A DNA stretch of 64,000 nucleotides from Viridibacterium silvisoli (GCF_036017035.1 NZ_JAYXHS010000001.1:868001-932000), one strand, 5' to 3'; positions 51,950 to 62,711 are shown, numbered from the stretch's first letter. The notes: generated by a model from the letters alone, not told the origin. Made by a program: numbers and translations.

Positions 51950-52414
51950 ATGAGCCGCATCGAAAAGCGCCTGGCCGAGCTGGGCCTCGAACTCCCCACG
52001 CCGCCAAGCCCCATTGCCAATTTCGTGCCGTGGACCGTACAGGGAACAACAGTCTTCCTCGCCGGCCAGGTCTGCGAGTGGAACGGCACGGTGCCCTATG
52101 TCGGCAAGCTCGGTCGTGAGTACGAGCTCGACGACGGTATCAAGGCCGCGCGGCTGTGTGCCCTCAACCTGCTGGCCTGCCTCAAGCTCGCCTGCGGAGG
52201 CGATCTGGATCGCGTACAGCGCTGTCTGCGCGTCGGCGGCTTCGTCAATTGCAATCCGGAATATGAATTCGTGCCCATGGCTATCAACGGCGCGTCAGAC
52301 CTGTTCGTCGCCCTGCTCGGCGAACAGGGCAGGCATGCACGCACCGCCGTGGGCGTCGCTTCGTTACCACGCCGCGCGGCGGTGGAAGTAGACGCGATCT
52401 TCGAGATTGCCTGA
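51950..52414 (+). CDS. RidA (YjgF/YER057c) family protein
   Basis: 154 residues from ATG 51950 (GGAG upstream). RKRLAELGLELPTPPSP-type start (RIEKRLAELGLELPTPPSPIANFVPW), AGQVCEWNG and a C-terminal AVGVASLPRRAAVEVDAIFEIA. RidA enzymes hydrolyse reactive enamines/imines from amino-acid metabolism; in this longer RidA branch activity is less certain. Divergent from the helicase gene. Confidence 0.9.
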   Translation: MSRIEKRLAELGLELPTPPSPIANFVPWTVQGTTVFLAGQVCEWNGTVPYVGKLGREYELDDGIKAARLCALNLLACLKLACGGDLDRVQRCLRVGGFVNCNPEYEFVPMAINGASDLFVALLGEQGRHARTAVGVASLPRRAAVEVDAIFEIA

Positions 52415-52463
52415 GGACCCCGCACATGCCCACTCAACTCATGACCCGCAAGAACAGGATGCA

Positions 52464-53462
52464 ATGATGGCGCGCGCGCTTGGTTACTTCGCTACCGGTC
52501 TGTTCCTGCTGTTTGGCGTACTCCCGTCCACGCTCTGGGCTTGCGCCGCCCTGTGGTACGACTCGCCCCTGCCGCTGCTGGCAGCGGCGTATGCACTGGT
52601 AGTGCCCGCCCTGCTGGTCTTCGTGCGCCCTTTCCGCCGCGGCGTGCTCGCCGTCTTGCTGCTCTTTGCCGTGGTGCTGGTGTGGTGGCTGTCTCTCAAG
52701 CCCAGCAACGATCGCGACTGGCTCGAAGACGTATCCCGCCTGCCGCGTGCCCATGTCGCAGGCAAGGTCCTCACCATCGACAACGTGCGCGACTTCCACT
52801 ACCGCGGCCCCGGCGACACGGACTACGAAGCACGCTGGGAGACGCGTCGATATGACATGGACAAGATCGTCGGCATGGACCTGTTCCTCTCTGACTGGGA
52901 CGCGCCACCGATCGTGCACACCATCATGAGCTGGCGTTTCGCCGACGGCCCGCCACTGGCCATCTCCGTCGAGACGCGCAAGGAAAAAGGCGAGGTCTAT
53001 TCCGCCATCGGTGGCTTCTTCCGCCAGTTCGAGCTCTACTACGTCGTGGCCGACGAGCGCGACGTGATCGGCGTACGTGCCGCCCATCGCGGCGAACATG
53101 TGTCCCTCTACCCGCTGCGCGCCGACCCTGCTTCGGCGCGGCGTCTGCTAGATGGCTACATCGCCAAGATCAACGCGCTGAACGACAAGCCACGCTGGTA
53201 CAACGCCTTCACCACCAACTGCACAACCGTCATCTTCGGCATCGTGCGCGAAGTCTTCGGCGTCTCGGTGCTCGGCGACTGGCGCATCTACGCCAACAGC
53301 CATCTGCCGGAGTTGCTGTACGAGAAAGGCAGCATCAATACCAGCCTGCCGCGCGACGAACTGGTGCGCCTGAGCAACGTCACCCAGCGCGCCATCGAGG
53401 CCGACGGCAAGGCGAACTTTTCCGAGCACATCCGCGTCGGCCTGCCCCCCGCGCCACGCTGA
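52464..53462 (+). CDS. DUF4105 membrane-anchored protein
   Basis: 332 residues from ATG 52464 (ATG 52467 also possible). Three membrane segments in the first 90 residues, then a periplasmic DUF4105 domain (Lnb N-terminal type) with HTIMSWRF, SVETRKEKGEVYS and the Cys-containing RWYNAFTTNCTTVIF. Proteins with this domain include Lnb lipoprotein acyltransferases; activity here is not proven. It starts 49 bp after the RidA-family gene. Confidence 0.85.
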   Translation: MMARALGYFATGLFLLFGVLPSTLWACAALWYDSPLPLLAAAYALVVPALLVFVRPFRRGVLAVLLLFAVVLVWWLSLKPSNDRDWLEDVSRLPRAHVAGKVLTIDNVRDFHYRGPGDTDYEARWETRRYDMDKIVGMDLFLSDWDAPPIVHTIMSWRFADGPPLAISVETRKEKGEVYSAIGGFFRQFELYYVVADERDVIGVRAAHRGEHVSLYPLRADPASARRLLDGYIAKINALNDKPRWYNAFTTNCTTVIFGIVREVFGVSVLGDWRIYANSHLPELLYEKGSINTSLPRDELVRLSNVTQRAIEADGKANFSEHIRVGLPPAPR

Positions 53463-53467
53463 GCAGG

Positions 53468-53860
53468 CTACGAGGCGATCTGCGTCGGATCACCCAACGA
53501 CGCATTCAAGGCGACAGCTGCATCAACCAGCTCGACCACCGTCGAGCGCTCCAGCGGCGTACCTTCCACGAGCACCAGGGTCGCCATCTCGTACTTGCCA
53601 CCCGGCTTCAGGCGCGGTTCGATGCCACGCAAGCGCTGCCCGCGCCAGAAGCCGAACAGCACGCGTTCTTCCTCCGCACGGATGAGCAGCACCGGCCCGT
53701 TCGAAAAGTACACGAGATGCCCCCACTTGATGCGCTCGTCGAGCACTCCCGCAGCCAGCACCGCGGCACGCAAGGCCTCCACGTAATCACGTCGCCAGGC
53801 ACTCAAGGATGCAACGTACGCATCCGGGTTCTCTGCTGGTTTGAGCTTCTGCATAGGCAT
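53468..53860 (-). CDS. DUF1801 domain protein
   Basis: 130 residues. YVASLSAWRRDYVEALRAAVLAAG, then IKWGHLVYFSNGPVLLIRA and VLFGFWRGQRL match DUF1801 (YdhG-like fold), of unknown function. Convergent with the DUF4105 gene (5-bp gap). Confidence 0.87.
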   Translation of the reverse strand: MPMQKLKPAENPDAYVASLSAWRRDYVEALRAAVLAAGVLDERIKWGHLVYFSNGPVLLIRAEEERVLFGFWRGQRLRGIEPRLKPGGKYEMATLVLVEGTPLERSTVVELVDAAVALNASLGDPTQIAS

Positions 53861-53937
53861 GTGGCGGCCCTCCCTCCGTCAAGAAGTGTAGCTGCTCGAC
53901 GTGGCGCAATACCAGGCACTCCAGCCGCCTGCCGAAC

Positions 53938-56757
53938 TCACTGCACCACCACGCTGAAGCTGACCAGGCCGAATGCGCCCGGCGTGAGGTTGCCGGTGAG
54001 GGTCCACAGCAAGGCCCCCGTCAGCCCGACAGCGGGATGGGTCGTGACGACGCAGGCGCTGATCCCGACCGGCAGGCTGCCGCAGCCAGCTGAGGCATAG
54101 ACGGTGTAGGACGGCGTCATGTCATTGATCTTCAGGCTGCTGAGCACGCCACTGCTGCGATTCTCGTAACGGATGGTGTAGGTCAGCGTCTCGCCCGGGA
54201 GGGCGGTGGCCTTGTCGACGCTCTTGGTGAGGACGAGGCCTGAGTCGGTGGCGGAGCCGGTGAGGGTCACGTCGCCGCGCGCGCCGGCCCAGGTCAGCAC
54301 GCTATTGGCGTAGGTGAAGCTGCCGCTGAGTGTCTGGGAGTACTGGGCGTTGTACGGCGCCGTGGCAGGCGCCTGTGTCCGCACGATGAAGCACAGCTTG
54401 TCATCGGCGGCCACGGTGATGGCGCCGGTCACAGGTACCTCGCCCGTGTCGAGCACGCCATTGCAGTTGGTGTCGCGGTAGAGCAAGGACGTCCACACCA
54501 GCACCGGATTGGCCGTGCCGCTGAGCGCCAGCGTCAGCTGGCCGGCGCTGCCGGCAATGAACACGTGCGGATGGAATGCGACGGCGCCGGGCAGCACGGT
54601 CTGGCTGTTGTCGCCGCTGAAGGCGTTGTCGGGTACATCGGCAAAGTTCACCCCGGTGTAGGTGCTGCCACTGACATGCGTGAAGCTCACCGTATCGGTA
54701 GCGCGCGCGTAAGTGCCTCCTGTGTTGCCTGCATTACCACCCGTGGATATGTACACCGGGGGATTTGTCTCCGTGATCTTCAGCGCCGTTGCTCCGGCCG
54801 CAGGCGGCACCCACAGCGTGTAGGCGCCCGCCGTACTGGTCGTTGCCACATCGTAGGTGGTGGTGCCGGCATTGTCGGTGAGCTTGATGGCGACGCCGAC
54901 AAGCCCTTGCTCGCCGCCATCCTTGACGACGTTGTTGGCCGTTCCGGAGGAGATGCCGTTGTCCTTGAACACCGTGCCGCTGATCTGGCTGCCGTTGAAC
55001 AGGCCGAAGTTCTGGTTGCTGACATCGGCGGTCGCCATGGTGACGCTGCGTGCGCCCGTCGGCGTCTCGGTATTGAGCCAGCCCGTTGGCTTGCCGGCTG
55101 TCACGTCGCTGAGCGTTGCGTTGTTGTCAATCAGTACCGTGTAGGTCCCTGTCATGACATTCGAGAAGCTGTAGTCACCGGTGCTTGTGTTCACGCTGAC
55201 CACGTCAGTGGCGGGGCCCGAAGGTGCTGAAGCAGGTACGAGCTTGGCCCATATCGCCGTGCCGCAGCCCGCCTCGACACCATCCTTGCCGCCGTTATGG
55301 TTGAGGTCGCTGTAGGCGTAGCCGCTCAGGCTGCAGAAGCTGCCCATGCCGCTCACGGTGACGTCGACCGCGCCGATGCGGATACCGAGCGTCTGCAACA
55401 ACGGATCGACAAGATTGGGGAGCAGATTGCCCAGCGTGGTGTTGAGTGCGGCGCTGATCAGGGGCTTGGCGGGCACGGTGATGACCGCATCGAGACCCAG
55501 CAGGCTGGGAGAGAGCTGCACCTGCAGATTGGTGACGACCAGATCGTTGAGCATGTTGTTGAGAAACAGGGCGGAGGTCGATGCGGTTTTTGTCTGCGGC
55601 CACGGCGGCGAGAAACTGAGGTCGGTGAAGAACGGTGACTGCCCGCGGGCGTAGGTGCGGATCTGCAGACTGGTATTCGATATGACCGGGACGACTACGA
55701 GCACCGTCACGCTCAAGGAACCGATGGTGCCGAAGCTCACGTCAGCGAACGAGAGCGCGCGGTTGCGATTCCAGAAATTGGCATCCGTGATCGAGCCGAT
55801 GTAGATGTCCGCCACGCCCGGCGTGGCGCGCACGACGAGTGAATTGGCGACCGCATTCAGTGACTGGATGACGCCGTCGGCACGGGCGACCTCGACGTAG
55901 ACACCCAGCTGTGCGATGTCGGCACTGATCGCGGTGATGCCGGAGAGGCCCAGCAGGCCGCCCAGATTGAGCGGTATGCTGACCAGGGTCATGTCGAGCT
56001 TCACGCGGATTGCGGCTGTGTGGAAGGTCGTGCCTGCCGCGCCGCAGACGATTACCGGCGCCTCGATGACTTTTGCAGAGAGTTTGACGCTGCTCAGCGT
56101 GCCGGACAGGCCGAGCGCGGCGCCGGTTACATTGATCGCAACGGGCACACTTGTCGCCGCCACATTGCTGTAGTTGAACAGCTCGACGGTGCCGGTCACG
56201 AGGTCGAGTGCGTTGATGCTGCTGCTTGCCAGCATGCCGCTTGGCAGGGTGAGCTTGAGCATGTCGCCCAGCATGAAGGTGCCGCTGAGCGCGCTGACCT
56301 GGGGCGCCAGCACGCCCAGAATCGAGGCTGCTGCGGTGCTGCCATCCGCGCTTGCACCGAGCGCGGCGGCATTGAAAACCTTGAGCAAGGTGGCATTGGC
56401 GCCGAGCGCGGCAGCAGGGCTGCCCGTCGTCGTTTGCGCCTGCAGGCCATTCATGAAGTTCGCCAGATTGAGGTTGGTCTGCGCCAGCGAGTTCCAGTCA
56501 GCGACAGTGAGATTCACGGTGCTGCCGAGCAGGTTGCCGAGCAGCGCGTTGAGTAGCGCGCCGCGTGTGGAGTCGACGCTGGCCAGTCGCGCGCCCGCCG
56601 TGACGCATGCACCGACGGTACAGGCTGCGCGCGTCGCCGGGCTGTGGCACAGGGCCAGTGCGGTGAGCACGATCATGCAGAGGGCGCGCAGCACGCTACG
56701 CACCCGGCCGGGCACGCATGGCATTGCTACGCTGTCGCTGTGCATGATGTCGTGCAT
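53938..56757 (-). CDS. large secreted protein with SdrD_B-like and DUF11 domains
   Basis: 939 residues from ATG 56757 (GAGGA 5 nt upstream); a TTG at 56769 overlaps the previous stop. N-terminal signal anchor (about 22-43, ending TRAAC). A long low-complexity beta region (about 45-470) rich in Ser, Thr, Leu and Val, then SdrD_B-type modules with DLNHNGGKDGVE (about 482) and KDGGEQGLVGVAIKLTDNAG (about 600-650). DTNCNGVLDTGE lies at about 762, and a DUF11 domain at about 839-939. No sorting tail or barrel. Likely exported and held at the surface with its upstream partner. Last gene of the operon. Confidence 0.82.
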   Translation of the reverse strand: MHDIMHSDSVAMPCVPGRVRSVLRALCMIVLTALALCHSPATRAACTVGACVTAGARLASVDSTRGALLNALLGNLLGSTVNLTVADWNSLAQTNLNLANFMNGLQAQTTTGSPAAALGANATLLKVFNAAALGASADGSTAAASILGVLAPQVSALSGTFMLGDMLKLTLPSGMLASSSINALDLVTGTVELFNYSNVAATSVPVAINVTGAALGLSGTLSSVKLSAKVIEAPVIVCGAAGTTFHTAAIRVKLDMTLVSIPLNLGGLLGLSGITAISADIAQLGVYVEVARADGVIQSLNAVANSLVVRATPGVADIYIGSITDANFWNRNRALSFADVSFGTIGSLSVTVLVVVPVISNTSLQIRTYARGQSPFFTDLSFSPPWPQTKTASTSALFLNNMLNDLVVTNLQVQLSPSLLGLDAVITVPAKPLISAALNTTLGNLLPNLVDPLLQTLGIRIGAVDVTVSGMGSFCSLSGYAYSDLNHNGGKDGVEAGCGTAIWAKLVPASAPSGPATDVVSVNTSTGDYSFSNVMTGTYTVLIDNNATLSDVTAGKPTGWLNTETPTGARSVTMATADVSNQNFGLFNGSQISGTVFKDNGISSGTANNVVKDGGEQGLVGVAIKLTDNAGTTTYDVATTSTAGAYTLWVPPAAGATALKITETNPPVYISTGGNAGNTGGTYARATDTVSFTHVSGSTYTGVNFADVPDNAFSGDNSQTVLPGAVAFHPHVFIAGSAGQLTLALSGTANPVLVWTSLLYRDTNCNGVLDTGEVPVTGAITVAADDKLCFIVRTQAPATAPYNAQYSQTLSGSFTYANSVLTWAGARGDVTLTGSATDSGLVLTKSVDKATALPGETLTYTIRYENRSSGVLSSLKINDMTPSYTVYASAGCGSLPVGISACVVTTHPAVGLTGALLWTLTGNLTPGAFGLVSFSVVVQ

Positions 56758-56765
56758 CTGATTCC

Positions 56766-59700
56766 TCAAAACTGCTCGAACAGTTTCTCGTCGAACTTGA
56801 AGCGCAGCCGCATGTAGATGCCACGCGCCGTGTCGCTGCTCTCGCTGACGAGGTCCCGGTCATTGAAGCCGAGGACGTTGTAGCCAACGGATAGCCACAG
56901 GCTTTCCTGCAGCAGATAGCCAAGCTCGCCCCCGAGTGCGGACTGTGCACTACCGCTGCCGGGCGAGAACAGGCGGCTGACCTGCAGCGAGGCATCCCAT
57001 TTCTGGCCAATGTCGTAGGTCGAGCGTGCGCTGAGCAGATGCGTGATGCTGCGGCCCTCGAGGCCAGCGAAGCTTTCCCGCGCGATCTTGCCGGCGTAGC
57101 GACCCGTCACGAGCAGCGGGCGAGCGAGTTGCGCATTGGCATGGGTCGAGAGGATGTGAACGCTGCGCTGGTAGCCGCTCAGCAAGGTCGTGTCGCGCTC
57201 GTTCTTGTACTCGTAGCGGCCCAGCGCATTCCATACGTTCGTGACCACATCGCGATAGGCAAAGCCGGTCTGGAAGCGCTCCTGACGACGATCGCCAACG
57301 TCATTCGTCTTGCTGTCCACCTGGTTGTAGATGTTGCGCGTGAGAAAGGTCCAGGCTTCGTTGAGTTTGCGCGCGAAGCCGAGAGTATTGAGAAAGGATT
57401 CGCTGCTCGTACTGGTGCGCCACTCGACGCGGCCGGTGACCTTCCAGTTCGGGTTGCGCGTGTACTCGGCGCCACCCGTGAGTGCGGTCGCGGCCACACG
57501 CTGGGCGTTGTCGCGCCCCTCTATCGAATTGATACGCTCGAAGCTGGTGTTGACCGCGACCCCCTCGGCCACTTTCCACTGGTTGCGCAAGCCCATTGCC
57601 GCCTCAGCCTCGCGCCCGGTGATGGCATCGCGCGCGCGGTACTCGCTGAAGGCCCTGCCGTCTTTCATGTACTCCGAGTCAATGCCCACCACGGCCGTAT
57701 TGCGACGCTGCGTGTCGATATCGGTGTAGCTGGCCAGCGATGAAACGAATTCGTAGCGGCCGTACAGACGCAGCCTGCTGGCGAGGCGATAGTCGCCCCC
57801 GACGGCGAGCATGCGCCGCTCGCTGTCACCCACGGCCTGCTCGACCTCGCCGAAGACACTGGCCTCGGGCACACCCGGCACGGGCGCGGTCAGCTTGACG
57901 CGCACGCTGGTCGTCTCCTGCGTCTGCACTTGCCGCGTACCGCTGCTCTCCTCGTATTCATGCAGCGCGACTTCGAGCTTCAGCTTGTTGTCGAAGTTGC
58001 GCTCGACGCCGGCAAGGAGCTCCTTGCGATGGGTGCCGCGCGAGTCATCGCGCGTGCTGATGGCAGCGCCCACCAGGCGTGTTCGCTCGTCGAGACTGTA
58101 GGCGAGCTTGCCACCAAACTCGGCCCGGCCCTGCGTCAGCGTTGACGAGGGATTGTTGAAGGCCTGGTCGGAGCGCCCGACGTACAGACGGCCTTGCAGA
58201 TCGCCACTCTCTTTCTTGACTTCAATGCGTTGCGCGTTGCCGGCACCGATGCTGTCACGATCGGTGCGCGCCACTTCGCCGACCAGGATTACATCGCCGC
58301 TGCGCGCGCTGATGTTGACCCCGCTCAGCCGGTTGGGATCTTTCGGGTCGCGGTCTTCCACAGCCACGACACCGGCTTGCAGCTTGAGATGTTCGTTGTC
58401 GACGATCATCACACGCGTATCGACACCACCCACCCAGAACTGGCTGCCGCCTTCATCCACCTCGTAGGTGATGCGGATGTAATTGTCATTGAGGTCTGCA
58501 TCGACGCTGGGCACGGGCTGGCGCAACAGCAGGCTGCCACTCAGTGCTTCGAGGGTGTAGTCGGAGAAGCGCACCAGCGGCACCGTGCTCAACACCTGCG
58601 ATTGCTGACTGCGATCACGCGTGATGATCTCGATGCGTTCGCTATTGACGACAAGGTTGCCCGCGGCAATCGGAAACGGGCCGGACGTACCGTTGGCACG
58701 GACTTCCAGCACCTGCTGGCGACTCGTCTGCCGGCTCAGGAAGCCATCCACCGCAAGGCGGCCATTCTCGTAGTGCTGACGCAAGCCATTGAGACTGCGG
58801 TTGTAGGCAGCAAGATTGCGCGCCGGGTCTTGCAGGCTGTTGCTCGTGACGTAGTCGCCATACAGCAACCACGACCTGCCCTTGTCTATGCGCACATAGA
58901 GATGGCCGGTGGACTGCGCATCGAAACCCTTGACCGATGCGTCGCCATACACGGGGTAGAAGCGGTCCGGCTGGATGTCGCGGAACAGGCGCTCCCGCGT
59001 GTCCTTGTCGGAGTCGTAGCCCAGGGTCAGCAGGTACTCGCCCTTGACCTTGCCCTTGAGGAACAGGGCAGTGCGGGCAGCAGCCGTGTTGCCGCCGGCC
59101 GTACGCGAGAAATGCGTGATCTCCTGCTCGAAGCCGTCGTTGCCATTGGCACGTTGCATGGCGCCGACACTGAGCTTCTTGCGACTGAGCACGCCTTCAA
59201 TGAGGCCACTGGCCAGCAGATCGCGCAGCGGTGGCATGAAGCTGACGACGGCGTCGGCCTTGCGACTGCCGCTCGACACGCGCACCTGCCCGTCGCCTGG
59301 CGTCTGCGGCGAACGCAGGATGAATTCGCCCCGCCCGCCCTCGAGAAAGACCTGCGTGCCGGGCTCCAGCGTGTCCAGATCGGTCACCATCCATTCACCG
59401 ATACTGGCTTCGAGCGTCAGCGAGGTGCGCGCGCTGACCAGTACGCCGCGCGCGTCCTCGAGACGCACAATGATCTTCGTCACGTCGCTGCCGTCGGCCA
59501 GTGCAGCCACGGGAGGCTCGATGATGATTCGTGCCAGATCACCCGGCGCAATCAGCGTCAGCTGGCGCGTGGCCTGCGGCACACCGTCGTCGCCAAGTTG
59601 CTCGAGCTGCAACAGGTTCTCGCCGGGTCGCAGACTCACACCGAAATACTCGGCCGCCTGCAGCTGGTGCTCTGCCTGCTCGATGCGCATGCCGACGCGC

Positions 59701-62669
59701 GACTCTGCCACCTCTTCACCGTTGACGCGCAGGCGCAGCCGCGGGCCCATTGGCCCCTTGATGCGCAGCGTGGTCTGCAGCATCAAGGTGGTGTGGCGAT
59801 CCGCGAGTTCGACGAAGTCAAGCTTGTTGTCGAGCACCGCGACGGCGTCAACCAGACTCGGTGCTGGCGATCTGGCTGCGCCCTGCGCCGCGGGGTCTGC
59901 TGTTGCCGGGCTGGTGATCGGGCGCGACGCCATGCCGTTTGGATTGTTGCTGGCGTTGCTGCCCGCCATGCCGATCGTACCGCTCGCCAGCGCCGACAGT
60001 GCGGGCTGCTGGGGCGCGTCAAGCGTGAGCTGCGCGCGCGAGCCCGCTTCGACCTCGCTGGTTGCCGTCTGAGCCCGCGTACGACGGTTCATGATCTCGC
60101 TCATGACGGCTGGCAGGCAGCCGCCGACGGCGAAATCCGCACGCTGCAACTCACCGTTCTTGAGGTCAAGAAAACGACTGTTGCCGTCGCCAGCATTGCG
60201 GTGGCCGAGCGCTGCGAGCTGTGCCCCCATCGGCAAGGTCGTGGCGTCGACCTTCGCAACATGTGTGCGCGGCGAAAGACCATAGAAGCTGTACTTGCCT
60301 TCGCCATCGGATATGACCCAGGTACCGTCTTCCAGCCAGATGCGCACGCCGGGAATGCCTGGCTCGCCTGCGTCCTGGAGGCCATTGCTGTTGCAATCTG
60401 CGTAGATCTTGCCGAGGGCGAAGGCCTTGTTGTCGAACACTCCGCCTTCGACACGCACGGTGGCGGTGGCCAGGTTGCTACCCAGTGCCGGTCTCGCATT
60501 GGCTGCCTGCGCGCTGACTACCGCATTGCCGGTACTGGTCGCCGGGCCGATGCGTGCGCGGTAGGTCAGCTGGGTTGTGGCGTCGTTGGCCAGGCTTCCG
60601 AGCGGCGCGGCAAGTGCGGTATTCGGCCCACTCAGATCCCTGGCGGTCTCGCCGTCGCGCCGTACCGAGCCCGGCTGGAAGATGAAGCCGGGCGGCAAGG
60701 CCGTACGCATGCTCAGGCGCGGCAGCGCCACGCCGCTGACGTTCTTGACGCGTACGGTGTAGTCGACGAAGTCGCCGATCTCGGCCATGGCACGCGACGC
60801 CGTGAGGTCGACCAGCAGACCACCGCTGGGACTATCCACCGGCACATCGAGCATCACCGCGCCGGTCGCCATGCTGACGGGGAAGTTGCGCCCGTAGGAG
60901 CCTTCGGGATCGATGATGCGGTCAGCCGGCAACTTCTGCTGTGGCACGACGGAGGGGACGATATAGCCCGGCTCTTCCAGCTGCAGCCTGTAGGTGCTGG
61001 GCCCCACCAGCGGGAACTCGTAGCGCCCGTCGGCGCCGGTGGTGACCCGGTTGGGCGCCGGCGTCACGCCGTCGGCCGCAAAGACGCGTGCCGGCCCGCC
61101 TGCAACGCCGCCGTTCGCGGCGCCGCTCACATCGATCAGCTGTACCTGCATGTCGGCAATCGGCGCGTTGGAGCGGCTGTCGAAGACGACGCCGGCGGGA
61201 TCGATGAGCAAGCTGGCCTGTGCCTGCCCCGCTCCGCAATCCGGCAGGAGCGCAGTGACGATGTCGCCGCGCGCCGTCTGCAGCCAGCCATCATCCGGTG
61301 CCACGTTGTGGGTGGCCATGTTGATCGTGGAGAGGGGTGGCCAGATCCGGTACATGCCGGTGTTGGGCCCGGTCTCCACGGCGCGCGTGGTCTCGATGTC
61401 GCCGCTCATTCTCGACTGGAGCTTGATGGTCACGGTCTCGGCGACAGCAATGTCCTTGTTGCATGCAGCCGCGTCGGCCTGCACGAACATCGGCGAGCCC
61501 AGCGTGGTGCGGCTCTGCTCGGTGTTGAATTCAGGCGTGGTGAAGTAATTTATGCTGACGCGCGGCGCAACGGACATCACGACGGTATTGGACCAGGCCG
61601 TCGTGCCGTGAGCGCTCATGCCATCGTAGTACTGAACGCGTGCCGTCGTGTCGATGGGACCGGCCGCATTGGCATTGACGCGTATCAGCATCCTGAAGCT
61701 GAAGATGGTGCCGGGGGAGAAGCTGCTGAAGGCATAGGCGATCATGTCGACCTGGCTCAGATCCTCCGGCGGCGTGGCACTGAAGCTCGGCTGCGGCGAC
61801 CCGATGCGGTGGTACAGCAGCAGGCTGCCGGGCTCGGGGTCCGCCGACCAGAGGCTGGTATTGGCGGGAAGCGGCACACTCAGTAGCACCATGGAATGCG
61901 GCGCCCCGTCCACGTCGATGGCCATGCCGGTCGCGGCGACGCGCCCCAGGTTACGCACACCCAGTTGCAGAGCCACCACTTGCCCCGGCGCGGGCGCGTG
62001 GGTTGATACGCTCTGCACGACATTGAGCACGGCACCGTCGACGACAGTGACGCTATCGCTGTTCTCGGCATGGCTGCCCATGCTGCCCGTGGCGCGCAGG
62101 ACCAGCCTGGCCACACCGGTATTCACCGCAGGCGTGGTACCGCTGATCAACAGATCAGCCGCCTCTTCGGGTGCCAGGCTGATGCTCGCGATCGCAGGCT
62201 CACCTGCGTCGGCCTGGCCATTGCTGTTGAGGTCACGTATCACCTGCAGGCCGCCGAGATCGAAGTCATCGCCCGCCTGATTGCTCACCGACAGGCTGAA
62301 GGTGTTCTGCGCATTGCCGCTGTTGCGCAGGCGGTGCGGGAGGCTGACAGCAAAGCCAGGCGGCCGGAAGATGCTCTGGTTGCTGGTCAGGGCGACGCCC
62401 TCCACCGGTTGAACGATGACAGTGACGACATTCGATTGCAGGACCTTCGCCGTGCCGGTTGCATCATCGATGTAACGCAGGGTCGCCTGACTATCAATGC
62501 GCGTACCGGCCGGCAGTGCTGCGTTCGCAACCTGCACCCCCAGCAACAGCGCGAGTGTGCCGATGATGTGAAGCATGCAGCGACTCAGCCGGGCCCCGGC
62601 CGCACGGTCGAATATATACCGTTGACATATTTTGCGGAAAGACCGGGCCTCGTCGTCGTTGGCAATCAT
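56766..62669 (-). CDS. giant outer-membrane protein: DUF11/SdrD_B repeats and C-terminal beta-barrel
   Basis: 1,967 residues from ATG 62669; ATG 62576, just before a signal peptide (LHIIGTLALLLGVQVANA), is an alternative and follows AT-rich promoter-like sequence. The N-terminal two thirds have DUF11-type domains (VDLTASRAMAEIGDFVDYTVRVKNVSG at about 613) and SdrD_B modules with calcium-loop-like DLNSNGQADAGEP (about 143) and DCNSNGLQDAGEPGI (about 750). From about 1200, alternating aromatic strands continue to the end (RGIYMRLRFKFDEKLFEQF), with a terminal Phe as in outer-membrane barrels. Probably a surface adhesin or secretion scaffold. The next gene starts 8 bp after its stop. Confidence 0.85.
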   Translation of the reverse strand: MIANDDEARSFRKICQRYIFDRAAGARLSRCMLHIIGTLALLLGVQVANAALPAGTRIDSQATLRYIDDATGTAKVLQSNVVTVIVQPVEGVALTSNQSIFRPPGFAVSLPHRLRNSGNAQNTFSLSVSNQAGDDFDLGGLQVIRDLNSNGQADAGEPAIASISLAPEEAADLLISGTTPAVNTGVARLVLRATGSMGSHAENSDSVTVVDGAVLNVVQSVSTHAPAPGQVVALQLGVRNLGRVAATGMAIDVDGAPHSMVLLSVPLPANTSLWSADPEPGSLLLYHRIGSPQPSFSATPPEDLSQVDMIAYAFSSFSPGTIFSFRMLIRVNANAAGPIDTTARVQYYDGMSAHGTTAWSNTVVMSVAPRVSINYFTTPEFNTEQSRTTLGSPMFVQADAAACNKDIAVAETVTIKLQSRMSGDIETTRAVETGPNTGMYRIWPPLSTINMATHNVAPDDGWLQTARGDIVTALLPDCGAGQAQASLLIDPAGVVFDSRSNAPIADMQVQLIDVSGAANGGVAGGPARVFAADGVTPAPNRVTTGADGRYEFPLVGPSTYRLQLEEPGYIVPSVVPQQKLPADRIIDPEGSYGRNFPVSMATGAVMLDVPVDSPSGGLLVDLTASRAMAEIGDFVDYTVRVKNVSGVALPRLSMRTALPPGFIFQPGSVRRDGETARDLSGPNTALAAPLGSLANDATTQLTYRARIGPATSTGNAVVSAQAANARPALGSNLATATVRVEGGVFDNKAFALGKIYADCNSNGLQDAGEPGIPGVRIWLEDGTWVISDGEGKYSFYGLSPRTHVAKVDATTLPMGAQLAALGHRNAGDGNSRFLDLKNGELQRADFAVGGCLPAVMSEIMNRRTRAQTATSEVEAGSRAQLTLDAPQQPALSALASGTIGMAGSNASNNPNGMASRPITSPATADPAAQGAARSPAPSLVDAVAVLDNKLDFVELADRHTTLMLQTTLRIKGPMGPRLRLRVNGEEVAESRVGMRIEQAEHQLQAAEYFGVSLRPGENLLQLEQLGDDGVPQATRQLTLIAPGDLARIIIEPPVAALADGSDVTKIIVRLEDARGVLVSARTSLTLEASIGEWMVTDLDTLEPGTQVFLEGGRGEFILRSPQTPGDGQVRVSSGSRKADAVVSFMPPLRDLLASGLIEGVLSRKKLSVGAMQRANGNDGFEQEITHFSRTAGGNTAAARTALFLKGKVKGEYLLTLGYDSDKDTRERLFRDIQPDRFYPVYGDASVKGFDAQSTGHLYVRIDKGRSWLLYGDYVTSNSLQDPARNLAAYNRSLNGLRQHYENGRLAVDGFLSRQTSRQQVLEVRANGTSGPFPIAAGNLVVNSERIEIITRDRSQQSQVLSTVPLVRFSDYTLEALSGSLLLRQPVPSVDADLNDNYIRITYEVDEGGSQFWVGGVDTRVMIVDNEHLKLQAGVVAVEDRDPKDPNRLSGVNISARSGDVILVGEVARTDRDSIGAGNAQRIEVKKESGDLQGRLYVGRSDQAFNNPSSTLTQGRAEFGGKLAYSLDERTRLVGAAISTRDDSRGTHRKELLAGVERNFDNKLKLEVALHEYEESSGTRQVQTQETTSVRVKLTAPVPGVPEASVFGEVEQAVGDSERRMLAVGGDYRLASRLRLYGRYEFVSSLASYTDIDTQRRNTAVVGIDSEYMKDGRAFSEYRARDAITGREAEAAMGLRNQWKVAEGVAVNTSFERINSIEGRDNAQRVAATALTGGAEYTRNPNWKVTGRVEWRTSTSSESFLNTLGFARKLNEAWTFLTRNIYNQVDSKTNDVGDRRQERFQTGFAYRDVVTNVWNALGRYEYKNERDTTLLSGYQRSVHILSTHANAQLARPLLVTGRYAGKIARESFAGLEGRSITHLLSARSTYDIGQKWDASLQVSRLFSPGSGSAQSALGGELGYLLQESLWLSVGYNVLGFNDRDLVSESSDTARGIYMRLRFKFDEKLFEQF

Positions 62670-62711
62670 CAGGGCCGGGCCGATGCGGGCGGTCAGCTAT
62701 CCGCCGCGACA

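Noticed and set aside
58194..61886. Very long plus-strand open frame antisense to the giant outer-membrane gene
   Set aside because: High-GC shadow frame: no domain, no ribosome binding site, and the opposite strand has clear protein features.
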